The notes: a model not told the origin generated them from the letters alone. 64,000 nt of DNA from Amycolatopsis azurea DSM 43854 (GCF_001995215.1 NZ_MUXN01000016.1:190171-254170), one strand, 5' to 3'. Numbered from the stretch's first letter, positions 16,831 through 26,145 are shown. Program-made: numbers and translations.

Positions 16831-18735
16831 GTGCGATGGGATCGACAGCGGGCGGACGGCGGCGAGCCGGTGCTGCCCGGATTGGACGGGTTGCCGCGTT
16901 CGGTGCGCACGCCCGAGTTCGACGGCGTCACCTTTCACGAGGTGCACGCCAAATCCGTGCTGAACAAGGTGCCCGAGAGTTCGGGTGTCCCGTTCGGATG
17001 GACGGTGAACCCGTACCGCGGCTGCTCGCACGCGTGTACGTACTGCCTCGAAGGCGGCACGCCGGTCCTGATGGCCGACGGCCGGACGAAGGCGCTGGCG
17101 GACCTGGCGCCCGGCGACACGATCTACGGGACGCGCGGGCGCGGCGCGGGCAGGCGGCTGGTGCCGACGGAGGTGCTGGCGCACTGGTCGACGCTGAAAC
17201 CGGCGTACCGCGTGACCCTCGACGACGGAACGTCCATCGTGGCCAGTGGCGACCACCGGTTCCTGACCGGCCGCGGCTGGAAACACGTCACCGGCACCCG
17301 GTTCGGCGCGGCGCAGCGGCCGCATCTGGTCGGGGGCGCCGAACTCGTCGGCGTCGGGAAACTCGCCCGCACCCCGGACGACACCCTCGGCTATCGCGCC
17401 GGATTCCTCTGCGGGATGCTGCGCTCCGGCGGGTTCTCGGCCGAGAAGGACGCCGCGGACCGCGCGCTCCGGTATCTGCCGGACTTCGGCGCGTCGGTCG
17501 GCTTCGTCCAGGTGCCGCCGTCGCCGGATTCCCATTGGCAGCGCGGATTCCTGGCGGGACTGTTCGACCTCGCCGGGAGCTACCGGCACGGCGCGCTGCG
17601 CGTCACCCATGACGAGCAGGACATCGTCTCGACTTTCTGCGCAGCGCTCGACAACTTCGGTTTCCGTTACGTCAAGACCGAAAACGCCAAGTTCCGTCCG
17701 TTGTGGACGGTTCAGCTGCTCGGTGGCCCGTCGGAGGAGCTGCGGTTCTTCCATCTCGCCGATCCCGCCGTCGCCTGGAAACGGTCGCTGGACGGGCTCG
17801 CGATCGGCCGCACCAGACGGAAGGTGTCGTCCATCGATGCGCTCGGCATCGAGCTGCCGCTGTTCGACATCACCACCGGAACCGGTGACTTCATCGCCGA
17901 CGGCATGGTCACGCACAACTGTTTCGCGCGGAACACCCACACGTACCTGGATTTCGACGCCGGACGCGACTTCGACACGCAGGTGATCGTGAAGGTCAAC
18001 GCGCCCGAAGTGCTGGCCGCGCAGCTGCGGCGGCCGAGCTGGACGCGCGAGCACGTCGCGATGGGCACGAATACCGATCCCTATCAGCGGGCCGAGGGCC
18101 GGTACAAGCTGATGCCGCGCATCATCACCGCGCTCGCGGATTCGGGCACGCCGCTGTCCATCCTGACCAAGGGGACCGTGCTGGCGCGGGACCTGCCGTT
18201 GCTGGAGTCGGTGTCGAAGGACGTGCCCGCCGGGCTGGCGATTTCGCTCGCGTTGCTGGACGAGGATCTGCAACGCCGTCTCGAACCCGGGACGCCGGGA
18301 CCGCGGGCGAGGCTCGACCTGATCCGCAAGGCACGGGACGCCGGGCTCCCGTGTTCGGTGCTGGTCGCCCCGGTGCTGCCGTACCTGACCGATTCGGTGG
18401 ACGCGCTCGACGCCCTGTTCGCGCGGCTGGCCGAGGCCGGTGCCACGCGGGTCACCGTCCTCCCGTTGCATTTGCGGCCGGGCGCCCGGGAATGGTTCGC
18501 GCGCTGGCTCGGCCGGGAGCATCCGGAACTGGTGCCGAAATACCGGGAGCTGTACTCGCGCGGTGCTTATCTCCCGAAGTCCTATCGGGAGCGGCTGGGC
18601 GCCCGCGTCGGCCCGTTGCTGCGCCGTCACGGCTTCGGTTCCCGTGCCGATGACGGGGAGCGAATGCAGGTGACGATGCCCGTGCAGCGGACGGGGGAGG
18701 TGGTACCCGCCGCGGAACAGCTCAAACTGCTGTGA
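16831..18735 (+). CDS. Rv2578c-type radical SAM protein interrupted by an intein
   Basis: The 634-residue product splits into a 342-residue host protein and a 292-residue intein. The host matches mycobacterial Rv2578c from its first residues (VRWDRQ...) through FDGVTFHEVHAKSVLNKVPES, the radical SAM Cys motif, ATGTNTDPYQRAEGRYKLM-type sequence and RELYSRGAYLPKSYRE. The GTG at 16831 is preferred over ATG 16813 because it matches the family start and leaves SOS box 2 upstream. The CSHACTY-C motif is broken just before its third cluster Cys, so no active radical SAM site exists until splicing. The substrate is unknown. Two SOS boxes predict DNA-damage induction. Confidence 0.87.
   Translation: MRWDRQRADGGEPVLPGLDGLPRSVRTPEFDGVTFHEVHAKSVLNKVPESSGVPFGWTVNPYRGCSHACTYCLEGGTPVLMADGRTKALADLAPGDTIYGTRGRGAGRRLVPTEVLAHWSTLKPAYRVTLDDGTSIVASGDHRFLTGRGWKHVTGTRFGAAQRPHLVGGAELVGVGKLARTPDDTLGYRAGFLCGMLRSGGFSAEKDAADRALRYLPDFGASVGFVQVPPSPDSHWQRGFLAGLFDLAGSYRHGALRVTHDEQDIVSTFCAALDNFGFRYVKTENAKFRPLWTVQLLGGPSEELRFFHLADPAVAWKRSLDGLAIGRTRRKVSSIDALGIELPLFDITTGTGDFIADGMVTHNCFARNTHTYLDFDAGRDFDTQVIVKVNAPEVLAAQLRRPSWTREHVAMGTNTDPYQRAEGRYKLMPRIITALADSGTPLSILTKGTVLARDLPLLESVSKDVPAGLAISLALLDEDLQRRLEPGTPGPRARLDLIRKARDAGLPCSVLVAPVLPYLTDSVDALDALFARLAEAGATRVTVLPLHLRPGAREWFARWLGREHPELVPKYRELYSRGAYLPKSYRERLGARVGPLLRRHGFGSRADDGERMQVTMPVQRTGEVVPAAEQLKLL
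17044..17919 (+). mobile_element. Intein with degenerate LAGLIDADG endonuclease
   Basis: The intein begins at Cys1 in CLEGGTPVLMADG and ends in VTHN, followed by Cys+1 in CFARN. Block B reads VASGDHRFLTGRGW; blocks F/G read LFDITTGTGDFIADGMVTHN. Two LAGLIDADG-like helices are visible, GFLCGMLRSGGF (17401-17436) and GFLAGLFDLAGS (17545-17580). The acidic residue at position 8 of the motif is Gly in the first and Ala in the second, so homing endonuclease activity is probably lost. Splicing residues are intact. Confidence 0.9.
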
Positions 18736-18749
18736 GGAGTCGGTCCGGT

Positions 18750-18799
18750 GGGTCGTGAGTGGCAAGTGACGTTCTAACGCGACTTGCCACTCACGACCC
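18750..18799. repeat. Perfect 18-base inverted repeat
   Basis: The arms at 18750-18767 and 18782-18799 flank the 14-base centre GACGTTCTAACGCG. It lies just downstream of the radical SAM gene. The related repeat at 27553-27600 shares the GGTCGTGAGTG arm. Confidence 0.85.
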
Positions 18800-19092
18800 C
18801 CTTGACCGACTACGGCGCGGCACCTTGGTCGCCCGCGCTACCGCAGTAACCGCTGGCGCACGGGGACGACCTCCAGGTCCGTGAAGGCCGACACGACATG
18901 AGGCCGCGCCACTTTTGCCTCTTCGGACCGAAAGATCGTCTTTTTTCGGGCACTTCGGAAAACGTCTTCCCGATTTGCGGCACGAATGTGAATCTTCTTA
19001 CCCCACAACGGATTCGGCCGTTCGGCGCAGTCACTTGGCGGAAATCCTTTTCGTGCTTAACCTCTGAGAAGAGGAAGGCGAGGAGGTGCCTG
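18800..19092. other. Low-GC leader region without a recognised gene
   Basis: From about 18900 to 19080 the sequence is much richer in A and T than its surroundings, with runs such as CTTTTTT and GGAAAA. It probably holds the promoter and leader of the MerB-like gene. No RNA family was recognised. Confidence 0.5.
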
Positions 19093-19671
19093 TTGACCAC
19101 CCGTACGGATCGCACCGCCGCTGTCCGCATCGCCTGGGCCGCGACCAAGCTGACCAGGGCGGGCAGACACCCCATCGCCATCGGCAGACTCGCCGCCACC
19201 GTCGGCATGGACCCGGCGGAGGCCCACCGGCTGATGGATCTCATGGGCTTCGTCATCCGCGACGGCCTGGTCGTGATGGACCGCGGTTCCCGGCCCGGCC
19301 CGGCCAAGGCGGGTTCCGACCGGTACCAGGTGGACCTGTTCCTGATGGCCTTCGCCACCGGCGAACCCGTGCACGCGGATTCGGTCTGCCCGGCGACAGG
19401 GGCCCGTGTCCGCGTCCACTTCACGCGCGCGCACGTCCTGAGCGTCGACCCGCCGCACGCCGTCGTCGCCGCGTCCCGGCTGTCCGGTATCGACCTCACC
19501 CTCGGCCAGGACTACGTCGAGGCGCTGGTCTGCACGCAGTTCTTCGCGTCGAAGGAGGCGGCCGCGGGCTGGCTGCTGGAGAACATCGACGGCCGGGTCC
19601 TGTCCGTGCCCGACTACCTGGTGCATACGCGGCGGATGGTCGCGGCGCTGGAGGCCTGGCCGACGATCTGA
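19093..19671 (+). CDS. MerB-like (alkylmercury lyase fold) protein lacking the catalytic Cys
   Basis: The 192-residue protein resembles organomercurial lyase MerB in its second half. VCPATGARVRVHFTRAHV corresponds to the MerB SHCAATG strand and VCTQFFASKEAAAGWLLEN to its CCHVHFFAS segment. The N-terminal half is a winged-helix-like block (AATKLTRAGRHPIAIGRLAA). Where MerB has WCALDTLLF, supplying its catalytic Cys96 and Asp99, this protein has YQVDLFLM with no Cys. Classical C-Hg cleavage is therefore doubtful, and metal sensing or another role is open. The TTG at 19093 is chosen because AGGAGG (19081-19086) is correctly spaced. Confidence 0.68.
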   Translation: MTTRTDRTAAVRIAWAATKLTRAGRHPIAIGRLAATVGMDPAEAHRLMDLMGFVIRDGLVVMDRGSRPGPAKAGSDRYQVDLFLMAFATGEPVHADSVCPATGARVRVHFTRAHVLSVDPPHAVVAASRLSGIDLTLGQDYVEALVCTQFFASKEAAAGWLLENIDGRVLSVPDYLVHTRRMVAALEAWPTI

Positions 19672-19788
19672 GAACACCTGGTCGCGAGGCATCCGGGGCG
19701 ATTCGTTAGCCTTTGACGTCGGCGCAGAGCAGTCGAACCGCAGCGCCGTCGAATCGCAGAATCGTGATGCCGAAGGAGAGCACCCGCA

Positions 19789-21561
19789 GTGCTTCGCACC
19801 CACAAAGCCGGCACCTTGCGTGCCGAGCACGCCGGTCAGACGGTCACCCTCACCGGATGGGTTGCCCGGCGGCGCGATCACGGCGGCGTCATCTTCATCG
19901 ATCTGCGCGACGCCAGCGGCGTGAGCCAGGTCGTCTTCCGCGAGGGCGAGATGGCCGAGCGCGCCCACCAGCTGCGCTCCGAGTACTGCGTCCGCATCGT
20001 CGGCGAGGTCTCGAAGCGGCCCGAAGGCAACGCCAACGCCGAGATCCCCACCGGTGAGATCGAGGTGCTGGTCACCGAGCTCGAGGTGCTGTCCGAGGCC
20101 GCCGTGCTGCCGTTCCCGATCGACGACCGGGTCGACGTCGGCGAGGAGACGCGCCTCAAGCACCGCTACCTCGACCTGCGCCGCAGCGGCCCCGCGGCCG
20201 CGATGCGCCTGCGCAGCGAGGTCAACCGCGCCGCCCGCGAGGTGCTGCACGCGCAGGAGTTCGTCGAGGTCGAGACCCCGACCATGACTCGCTCCACGCC
20301 CGAGGGCGCCCGCGACTTCGTGGTCCCGGCCCGGCTCAAGCCCGGTTCCTGGTACGCGCTCCCGCAGTCGCCGCAGCTGTTCAAGCAGCTGCTCATGGTC
20401 GGCGGGCTCGAGCGGTACTACCAGATCGCGCGCTGCTACCGGGACGAGGACTTCCGCGCCGACCGGCAGCCGGAGTTCACCCAGCTCGACATCGAGATGA
20501 GCTTCGTCGAGCAGGACGATGTCATCGCCCTCGGCGAGGACATCGTGACCGCGCTGTGGAAGCTCATCGGCGCCGAGATCCCCCGGCCGTTCCAGCGGAT
20601 CACCTACGCCGAGGCGATGGAGAAGTACGGCTCGGACAAGCCGGACCTGCGCTTCGACCTCGAACTCACCGACATGACGGCGTTCTTCGCCGACACCCCG
20701 TTCCGCGTGTTCCAGGCGCCGTACGTCGGCGCCGTCGTGATGGCGGGCGGGGCCGACCAGCCGCGCCGCACCCTCGACGCGTGGCAGGACTTTGCCAAGC
20801 AGCGCGGGCACCGCGGGCTCGCGTACATCCTGGTCAACGAGGACGGCACGCTCGGCGGGCCGGTCGCGAAGAACCTGTCGGAGAAGGAGCGCGAGACGGT
20901 CGCGGAAGCCGTCGGCGCCAAGCCCGGCGACTGCGTCTTCTTCGCCGCAGGCAAGCCCGCCGACGCGCGTGCGCTGCTCGGCGCCACCCGCCTGGAGATC
21001 GGCGGCCGCCTCGGCCTGATCGACGAGAACGCCTGGTCGTTCGTGTGGGTCGTCGACTTCCCGATGTTCATCTCCGCCGACGAGTCCGACGACGTCGCGG
21101 TCGGCGGCGGCAAGTGGAAGGCCCTGCACCACGCCTTCACCTCGCCGACCCCCGAGTGGATCGGCAAACTCGCCGACGACCCCGGCAACGCGCTGGCCTA
21201 CGCCTACGACATCGTCTGCAACGGCAACGAGATCGGCGGCGGCTCGATCCGTATCCACCAGCAGGAGCTGCAGAAGCAGGTCTTCGAGCTGATGGGTCTC
21301 GGCGAGGAAGAAGCGCAGGAGAAGTTCGGCTTCCTGCTCGACGCCTTCGCCTTCGGCCCGCCGCCGCACGGCGGCATCGCGTTCGGCTGGGACCGGATCG
21401 TCATGCTGCTGGCCAAGGCCGACTCGCTGCGTGACGTGATCGCGTTCCCGAAGACCGGCGGCGGGTTCGACCCGCTGACCGCGGCTCCGGCGCCGATCAC
21501 GCCGGAACAGCGCAAGGAAGCGGGCATCGACGCCAAGCCCGCGCCGCCCGCCAAGAACTGA
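19789..21561 (+). CDS. aspS: Aspartyl-tRNA synthetase
   Basis: This 590-residue class IIb synthetase has the N-terminal OB-fold anticodon domain (TLTGWVARRRDHGGVIFIDLRD, about residues 20-41). Motif 2 is RCYRDEDFRADRQPEFTQLD near 216-235, followed by the bacterial-type GAD insert (about 300-410) and motif 3 GIAFGWDRIVMLL near 529-541. It charges tRNA-Asp, and in many actinomycetes it is the non-discriminating form feeding GatCAB for Asn-tRNA; that detail is not decided here. The GTG at 19789 gives the standard N-terminus. The stop overlaps the DUF389 gene (TGATG). Confidence 0.95.
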   Translation: MLRTHKAGTLRAEHAGQTVTLTGWVARRRDHGGVIFIDLRDASGVSQVVFREGEMAERAHQLRSEYCVRIVGEVSKRPEGNANAEIPTGEIEVLVTELEVLSEAAVLPFPIDDRVDVGEETRLKHRYLDLRRSGPAAAMRLRSEVNRAAREVLHAQEFVEVETPTMTRSTPEGARDFVVPARLKPGSWYALPQSPQLFKQLLMVGGLERYYQIARCYRDEDFRADRQPEFTQLDIEMSFVEQDDVIALGEDIVTALWKLIGAEIPRPFQRITYAEAMEKYGSDKPDLRFDLELTDMTAFFADTPFRVFQAPYVGAVVMAGGADQPRRTLDAWQDFAKQRGHRGLAYILVNEDGTLGGPVAKNLSEKERETVAEAVGAKPGDCVFFAAGKPADARALLGATRLEIGGRLGLIDENAWSFVWVVDFPMFISADESDDVAVGGGKWKALHHAFTSPTPEWIGKLADDPGNALAYAYDIVCNGNEIGGGSIRIHQQELQKQVFELMGLGEEEAQEKFGFLLDAFAFGPPPHGGIAFGWDRIVMLLAKADSLRDVIAFPKTGGGFDPLTAAPAPITPEQRKEAGIDAKPAPPAKN

Positions 21562-22502
21562 TGCTCCATCTCAGGGCCGTGTGCCCGCCGGACCGGACCG
21601 GCGAAGCGATCCGGATCCTGCGGGAACACGCCGGGACCGCGCACCTCGTCGTGCATCACGGGGTGGCGGTCTCGCCCGAGGGTGACCTGATCGAGGCGGA
21701 CATCGCCCGTGAGGCGGCCGACGAGATCATCGAGTCGCTGTGCGGGCTCGACCTCGACCACACCGGCGGGATCACCCTGGAGGCGCTGGACACCGCCGTG
21801 TCCGACGCCGCGGACAAGGCCGAGGAGGCCGCGCCGGGTGAGGCCGCGGACGCGGTGGTGTGGCAGGAACTCGTCGGCCGGTCCGGCGAGGAGTCCCGGC
21901 TCACCTGGACTTTTCAGGCATTCCTGACCATCGCGTGCCTGCTGGCGTCGGTCGGCGTCATCACGAACTCGTCGGTCACCATCGTCGGCGCCATGGTCGT
22001 GGGGCCGGAGTTCGGCCCGCTGGCGGCGATGGCGGTCGGACTGGTGCTGCGCCGCTGGGATCTCCTGCGGCAGGGCGGTGCCGCGCTGCTGGGCGGTTTC
22101 CCGATCGCGATGGTGATCACCCTCGGTGTGGTGCTGCTGGGCAACGCGACCGGGGTGCTCGAGGTCAGCAAGCTCGCGGACAACCACGAGGTCGATTTCG
22201 TTTACCAGGTGGGAATCGCGTCCCTCATCGTGGCACTGCTCGCCGGCGCGGCGGGAATGCTTTCCATGACGTCGGCCAAATCGGCCGCGCTCGTGGGCGT
22301 CTTCATCTCGGTGACGACGGTGCCGGCGGCCGGGTACGCGGTGGTCGCCGGGGTTGCCGGTCAGTGGGACCGGTGCCTGTATTCGACCGGTCAGCTGCTG
22401 GTCAATCTCATCGGAATCGTTGCAGCTGCGGCCATTGTGCTGACATTGCGCCGTCGTGGGCAACGATCGAGGGTGACGGAACGTCCGCTTTCACGCGGGT
22501 GA
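21561..22502 (+). CDS. DUF389 membrane protein
   Basis: The 313-residue protein has a soluble N-terminal domain of about 115 residues and a DUF389 membrane domain of about six helices. The family block NSSVTIVGAMVVGPEFGPLAAMAVGL lies near residues 137-162. Several hydrophobic helices and a basic tail follow (LRRRGQRSRVTERPLSRG). DUF389 proteins have no settled function. The ATG shares a base with the aspS stop, so it is coupled to aspS. Confidence 0.85.
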   Translation: MLHLRAVCPPDRTGEAIRILREHAGTAHLVVHHGVAVSPEGDLIEADIAREAADEIIESLCGLDLDHTGGITLEALDTAVSDAADKAEEAAPGEAADAVVWQELVGRSGEESRLTWTFQAFLTIACLLASVGVITNSSVTIVGAMVVGPEFGPLAAMAVGLVLRRWDLLRQGGAALLGGFPIAMVITLGVVLLGNATGVLEVSKLADNHEVDFVYQVGIASLIVALLAGAAGMLSMTSAKSAALVGVFISVTTVPAAGYAVVAGVAGQWDRCLYSTGQLLVNLIGIVAAAAIVLTLRRRGQRSRVTERPLSRG

Positions 22503-22580
22503 GTCCGGATCGCGCCAGTGCGCGCGTTTGCCCGGATCTCAGTGGTCATGGTTGCTCAGTCACGAGTAGGGTCGGTGGTA

Positions 22581-23768
22581 ATGACAGTCGATACCTCCTC
22601 TGCCGACGATTCGACCGTCGGAGCTGGAGCCGAAACCCTCGCCGTCGCGGCCGCGGTCGCCGCCGGCGAGGCGGTCCTTTCACGCCGCTTCGGCAGCGCC
22701 ATCACCCTCGTCGCCCCCGAAGACCTCGCCGGCAGTGGCCCGGCGACGGTCGTGCGGGCGCGGGTGGCGTCGTCGCCGTTCGCGCTGCCGCGCACCCTGG
22801 TCATCAAGCACTACCCCGATCCACCCGAGCCCGGCCGGTCCGACCCGTTCGCGCAGGAAGCGGTCAGCTACCAGCTGTTCACCGCGCTCGCGCCGGAGGA
22901 CCGGATGTGCCCGGAGCTGCTGGCGCACGACGGCCGGGCCCGTGTCCTGGTGATCGAGGACCTCGGCGGCGTCCCGACACTGCACGACAAGCTCCACGCC
23001 CGTGACGCGCGCGGCGCCGAACGCGCGCTGCTGTCCTGGGCCCGGTCGCTGGGCAGGCTGCACGCGAGCACCGCGAGCCGCGAGCCCGATTTCAACGCGC
23101 TGCTGCGCCGCCTCGGCGGCCCGGTCAAGAACGAGGACGCGCCGCTGCCCGCGGTCTGCGCGCAACTTCCGGGTCTGCTGGAGGAACTGCTCGACGTCGA
23201 GACGCCGGATCCGGTGCAGCGGCGGGTCATGGAGGTCGCCGAGCGGGCGGGTTCGCCGTCCTACCGCGCGTTCAGCCCGGTCGACCTCAGCCCGGACAAC
23301 AACCTCGTGACCAGCAGCGGAGTGCGGTTCCTGGACTTCGAACGCGGCCGGGTGCGCAGCACCCTGATGGACGCCGCGTACCTGCGGCTCCCGTTCGCGT
23401 CGAGCGCGGACGCGCTGGCGCTGCCGCCGGGGATGAGCGAGGCGATGATCGCGGCCTGGCGGGCCGAGGTCGTCTCGGTCTGGCCCGCGCTCGCGGACGA
23501 GGAGGCGCTGGCCGAGCATCTGATGGACGGCCAGCTGCTCCTGCTGTGGGTCATCACCTGGGAGATCCTCCCGGAGCTGGACCTGGACCGGCATGCCACG
23601 CCGATCAGCCGGGAGGCCGCCCTGGTCACCTGGTGGCGGGAACTGGCCAAGCATTCGCTGCGTGCCCGCCTGACGGACATCTCCGAACACGCCACCCGGG
23701 TCGCCGCGGCGCTCGGGGCCAGGCTGGGGCCGCACGCGGATCTCGCGTTCTACCCGGCGTTCCGGTAA
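22581..23768 (+). CDS. APH-like phosphotransferase family protein
   Basis: The 395-residue protein has an aminoglycoside-phosphotransferase/choline-kinase-like fold. The nucleotide-binding lysine is likely in TLVIKHYPDP near residues 73-82. The hinge is VLVIEDLGG near 120-128, and the catalytic-loop equivalent is FSPVDLSPDNNLV near 232-244. The metal loop is RFLDFERGRVR near 250-260, where DFE replaces the usual DxD/DWE. The substrate is unknown; small-molecule phosphorylation is likely. The ATG at 22581 gives a conventional N-terminus. The following SGNH hydrolase gene runs in the same direction. Confidence 0.75.
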   Translation: MTVDTSSADDSTVGAGAETLAVAAAVAAGEAVLSRRFGSAITLVAPEDLAGSGPATVVRARVASSPFALPRTLVIKHYPDPPEPGRSDPFAQEAVSYQLFTALAPEDRMCPELLAHDGRARVLVIEDLGGVPTLHDKLHARDARGAERALLSWARSLGRLHASTASREPDFNALLRRLGGPVKNEDAPLPAVCAQLPGLLEELLDVETPDPVQRRVMEVAERAGSPSYRAFSPVDLSPDNNLVTSSGVRFLDFERGRVRSTLMDAAYLRLPFASSADALALPPGMSEAMIAAWRAEVVSVWPALADEEALAEHLMDGQLLLLWVITWEILPELDLDRHATPISREAALVTWWRELAKHSLRARLTDISEHATRVAAALGARLGPHADLAFYPAFR

Positions 23769-23843
23769 CCGCCGCACGGACTTTTCGCTCGACCGTCCTC
23801 GCCGCGTTACCCAGGGATCACCGCAGGTGAGTCTGCGTGGCCG

Positions 23844-24692
23844 ATGGTGTCTACCGTGACCGTGATCAGTGTCGAAGTCACTCCGAGTCCCGAACCTCTC
23901 CTTCCTCCTGCACCGGCCGTACCCCGGTCCGCTCGCAGACTGGTCGTGCTCGGCGATTCCACGGCCGTGGGCCTGGGTGACCCGTTGCCGAACCGCGGCG
24001 GCTGGCGCGGGGTCGGCCCGCTCGTCGCCGAGGCCCTGGGCGTCGAGCCGGACGGCTACCTGAACCCGTCGTTCACCGGAGCGCGCATGGGGTGCGTGCT
24101 CACGAAGCAGCTTCCCGCGGCCGTGGCGCACCAGCCGGACGTCGCGCTGGTGGTGGCGGGCATGAACGACACGCTGCGTCCCGATTTCAGCGCCGAGAAG
24201 ATCGCCGCGGACCTCACCGAGGTGATCCGGTCGCTGGCCGCCGTGGGCACCACCGTGGTGCCGGTGCGCTACCACGACCACGGCAAGGTGTTCCGCCTCC
24301 CGCAGTCGCTGCGGCGGGCGTTGAGCGAGCGGGTGGCCGAACTGAACGCCGCCATCGACGGCGTCGTCGAGCGCGAGGGCGTGCCGTGCCTCGACCTCGA
24401 ACTGCTGCCGGGCGCCTACGACCTCACCGCGTGGAGCGTCGACCGGCTGCACCCGTCGGAACTCGGGCACCGGATGCTGGCGACCGGGTTCACCGAACGG
24501 CTCGCCGAGGCCGGGTTCGCGGTGCCGCGGCCGGTCAGCCTGACCTGCTCGGGAGGCGTCGAGCCGAGCACCGCCGGGCATCTCGGCTGGCTGGTGCTCA
24601 AGGGCGTCCCGTGGGTGTGGCGGCGAGGCCGCGAGTTCGTGCCGTACGCGGCCGTGATCATGTGGCACTCGTTCCGGGAGCGGCTGTGCTGA
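23844..24692 (+). CDS. SGNH/GDSL hydrolase family protein
   Basis: The 282-residue hydrolase has the four SGNH blocks. The nucleophile Ser is in VVLGDSTAVGLGD near residues 34-46, the oxyanion Gly near 78-80 (FTGARMG), Asn in VVAGMNDTLR near 105-114 and Asp/His in DRLHPSELGH near 204-213. No signal peptide is clear; a proline-rich segment (PSPEPLLPPAPAVP) precedes the domain, so it may be cytoplasmic. The substrate is an ester of unknown type. ATG 23844 or GTG 23853 could be the start. Confidence 0.83.
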   Translation: MVSTVTVISVEVTPSPEPLLPPAPAVPRSARRLVVLGDSTAVGLGDPLPNRGGWRGVGPLVAEALGVEPDGYLNPSFTGARMGCVLTKQLPAAVAHQPDVALVVAGMNDTLRPDFSAEKIAADLTEVIRSLAAVGTTVVPVRYHDHGKVFRLPQSLRRALSERVAELNAAIDGVVEREGVPCLDLELLPGAYDLTAWSVDRLHPSELGHRMLATGFTERLAEAGFAVPRPVSLTCSGGVEPSTAGHLGWLVLKGVPWVWRRGREFVPYAAVIMWHSFRERLC

Positions 24693-24711
24693 CCTGTGGC
24701 CGGAACCGTCG

Positions 24712-26145
24712 GTGGCTACGGCTACCGTCGACACCGTGGGACAGGACGAACTCTTCACCGTGAACCCCGACCTCGGGCCGCCTCCGGAGCCGGCCGAGCC
24801 GAGGGATCCCAAGGGGGGTGGGCCCCTCGGAGAGGGGGGCGGGAAAAACACCGCCGTACCGGCGGGGTCGCCGCTGGCCGTGCGGATGCGGCCGCGGTCG
24901 CTCGGCGAGGTCGTCGGCCAGCAGCACCTGCTGCGCGAGGGCGCGCCGCTGCGTCGGCTCGTCGAAGGCGCGGCGCCCGCTTCCGTGCTGCTCTACGGCC
25001 CGCCGGGAACGGGCAAGACCACGCTGGCGAACCTGGTGTCGGCCGCGACCGGACGCCGGTTCGTGGCGATGTCGGCGCTGTCGGCCGGGGTGAAGGAAGT
25101 GCGCGGGGTCATCGAAGAGGCCCGGCGCCGCCGGAACTACAACGCCGAGAACACCGTCCTGTTCATCGACGAGGTCCACCGGTTCTCCAAGACCCAGCAG
25201 GACGCCCTGCTCGGCGCCGTCGAGGACCGGACGGTGCTGCTGGTGGCGGCCACCACGGAGAACCCGTCGTTCTCGGTCGTCTCGCCGCTGCTCTCGCGGT
25301 CGCTGGTGCTGCAACTGCGGCCGCTGACCGACACCGACATCGTCTCGCTGATCGAGCGCGCGATGACCGACGAACGCGGTCTCGCCGGCGAACTCACCCT
25401 GACCGAGGACGCGCGGGCACATCTGGTGCGGCTGGCCTCCGGTGACGCGCGGCGCGCGCTGACCGCGCTGGAAGCGGCCGCCGACGCCGCGAGCGCGACC
25501 GAGGCCAAGACGATCGATCTCACCATCGTCGAGTCCACAGTGGACAAGGCGGCGGTGCGGTACGACCGGGACGGCGATCAGCACTACGACGTCATCAGCG
25601 CGTTCATCAAGTCGATCCGCGGGTCCGATGTGGACGCCGCGCTGCACTACCTGGCGCGGATGATCGAAGCGGGGGAGGACCCGCGGTTCCTGGCGCGGCG
25701 CCTGGTCGTGCACGCGAGCGAGGACATCGGCATGGCCGATCCGACGGCGTTGCAGTCGGCCGTCGCGGCGGCGCACGCGGTGCAGTTCATCGGGATGCCG
25801 GAAGGCCGTCTCGCGCTGGCGCAGGCGACAGTGCACCTGGCGACGGCGCCGAAGTCGAACGCCGTCATCACCGGGATCGACGCCGCGCTGTCCGACGTCC
25901 GGTCCGGGCGGATCGGGACGGTGCCGCCGCATCTGCGCGACGGGCACTACGCGGGAGCGGAGAAGCTCGGCAACGCGAAGGGATACCGGTACCCGCACAA
26001 CGTGCCGGAAGGCGTTCTGGCGCAACAGTATCCGCCGGACGAGCTGGTCGGCCGGGACTACTACGAACCGACGCAGCGCGGGGCGGAGCGGACCCTGCAC
26101 GAGCGGGTGCCGAAACTGCGGCGAACCATCCGGGGTGAACGTTAG
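24712..26145 (+). CDS. rarA: Replication-associated recombination protein A
   Basis: The 477-residue AAA+ ATPase of the RarA/MgsA/WRNIP1 family acts at stalled replication forks. Walker A is YGPPGTGKTTLANLV near residues 99-113 and Walker B is TVLFIDEVHRFSKTQQDALL near 146-165. Sensor 1 lies in AATTENPSFSVVSPLLSR near 179-196, and the C-terminal tetramerisation region includes GSDVDAALHYLARMIEAGED. The start is GTG at 24712. Residues about 30-50 are a Pro/Gly-rich stretch encoded by long G-runs (24810-24843), which looks like low-complexity expansion rather than conserved domain. Confidence 0.92.
   Translation: MATATVDTVGQDELFTVNPDLGPPPEPAEPRDPKGGGPLGEGGGKNTAVPAGSPLAVRMRPRSLGEVVGQQHLLREGAPLRRLVEGAAPASVLLYGPPGTGKTTLANLVSAATGRRFVAMSALSAGVKEVRGVIEEARRRRNYNAENTVLFIDEVHRFSKTQQDALLGAVEDRTVLLVAATTENPSFSVVSPLLSRSLVLQLRPLTDTDIVSLIERAMTDERGLAGELTLTEDARAHLVRLASGDARRALTALEAAADAASATEAKTIDLTIVESTVDKAAVRYDRDGDQHYDVISAFIKSIRGSDVDAALHYLARMIEAGEDPRFLARRLVVHASEDIGMADPTALQSAVAAAHAVQFIGMPEGRLALAQATVHLATAPKSNAVITGIDAALSDVRSGRIGTVPPHLRDGHYAGAEKLGNAKGYRYPHNVPEGVLAQQYPPDELVGRDYYEPTQRGAERTLHERVPKLRRTIRGER

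Noticed and set aside
18810..18899. Possible 29-residue Cys-containing peptide on the minus strand
   Set aside because: There is no ribosome-binding site, no modifying enzyme beside it and no codon bias support.
19057..21369. Leftward open frame of about 770 codons opposite aspS
   Set aside because: It is antisense to a clear aspartyl-tRNA synthetase, has no recognisable motifs and is explained by third-position GC bias.
24810..24843. G-rich block in rarA as a mobile insertion
   Set aside because: It is in frame, short and low-complexity, with no flanking duplication. It is more likely expansion in a variable N-terminus.
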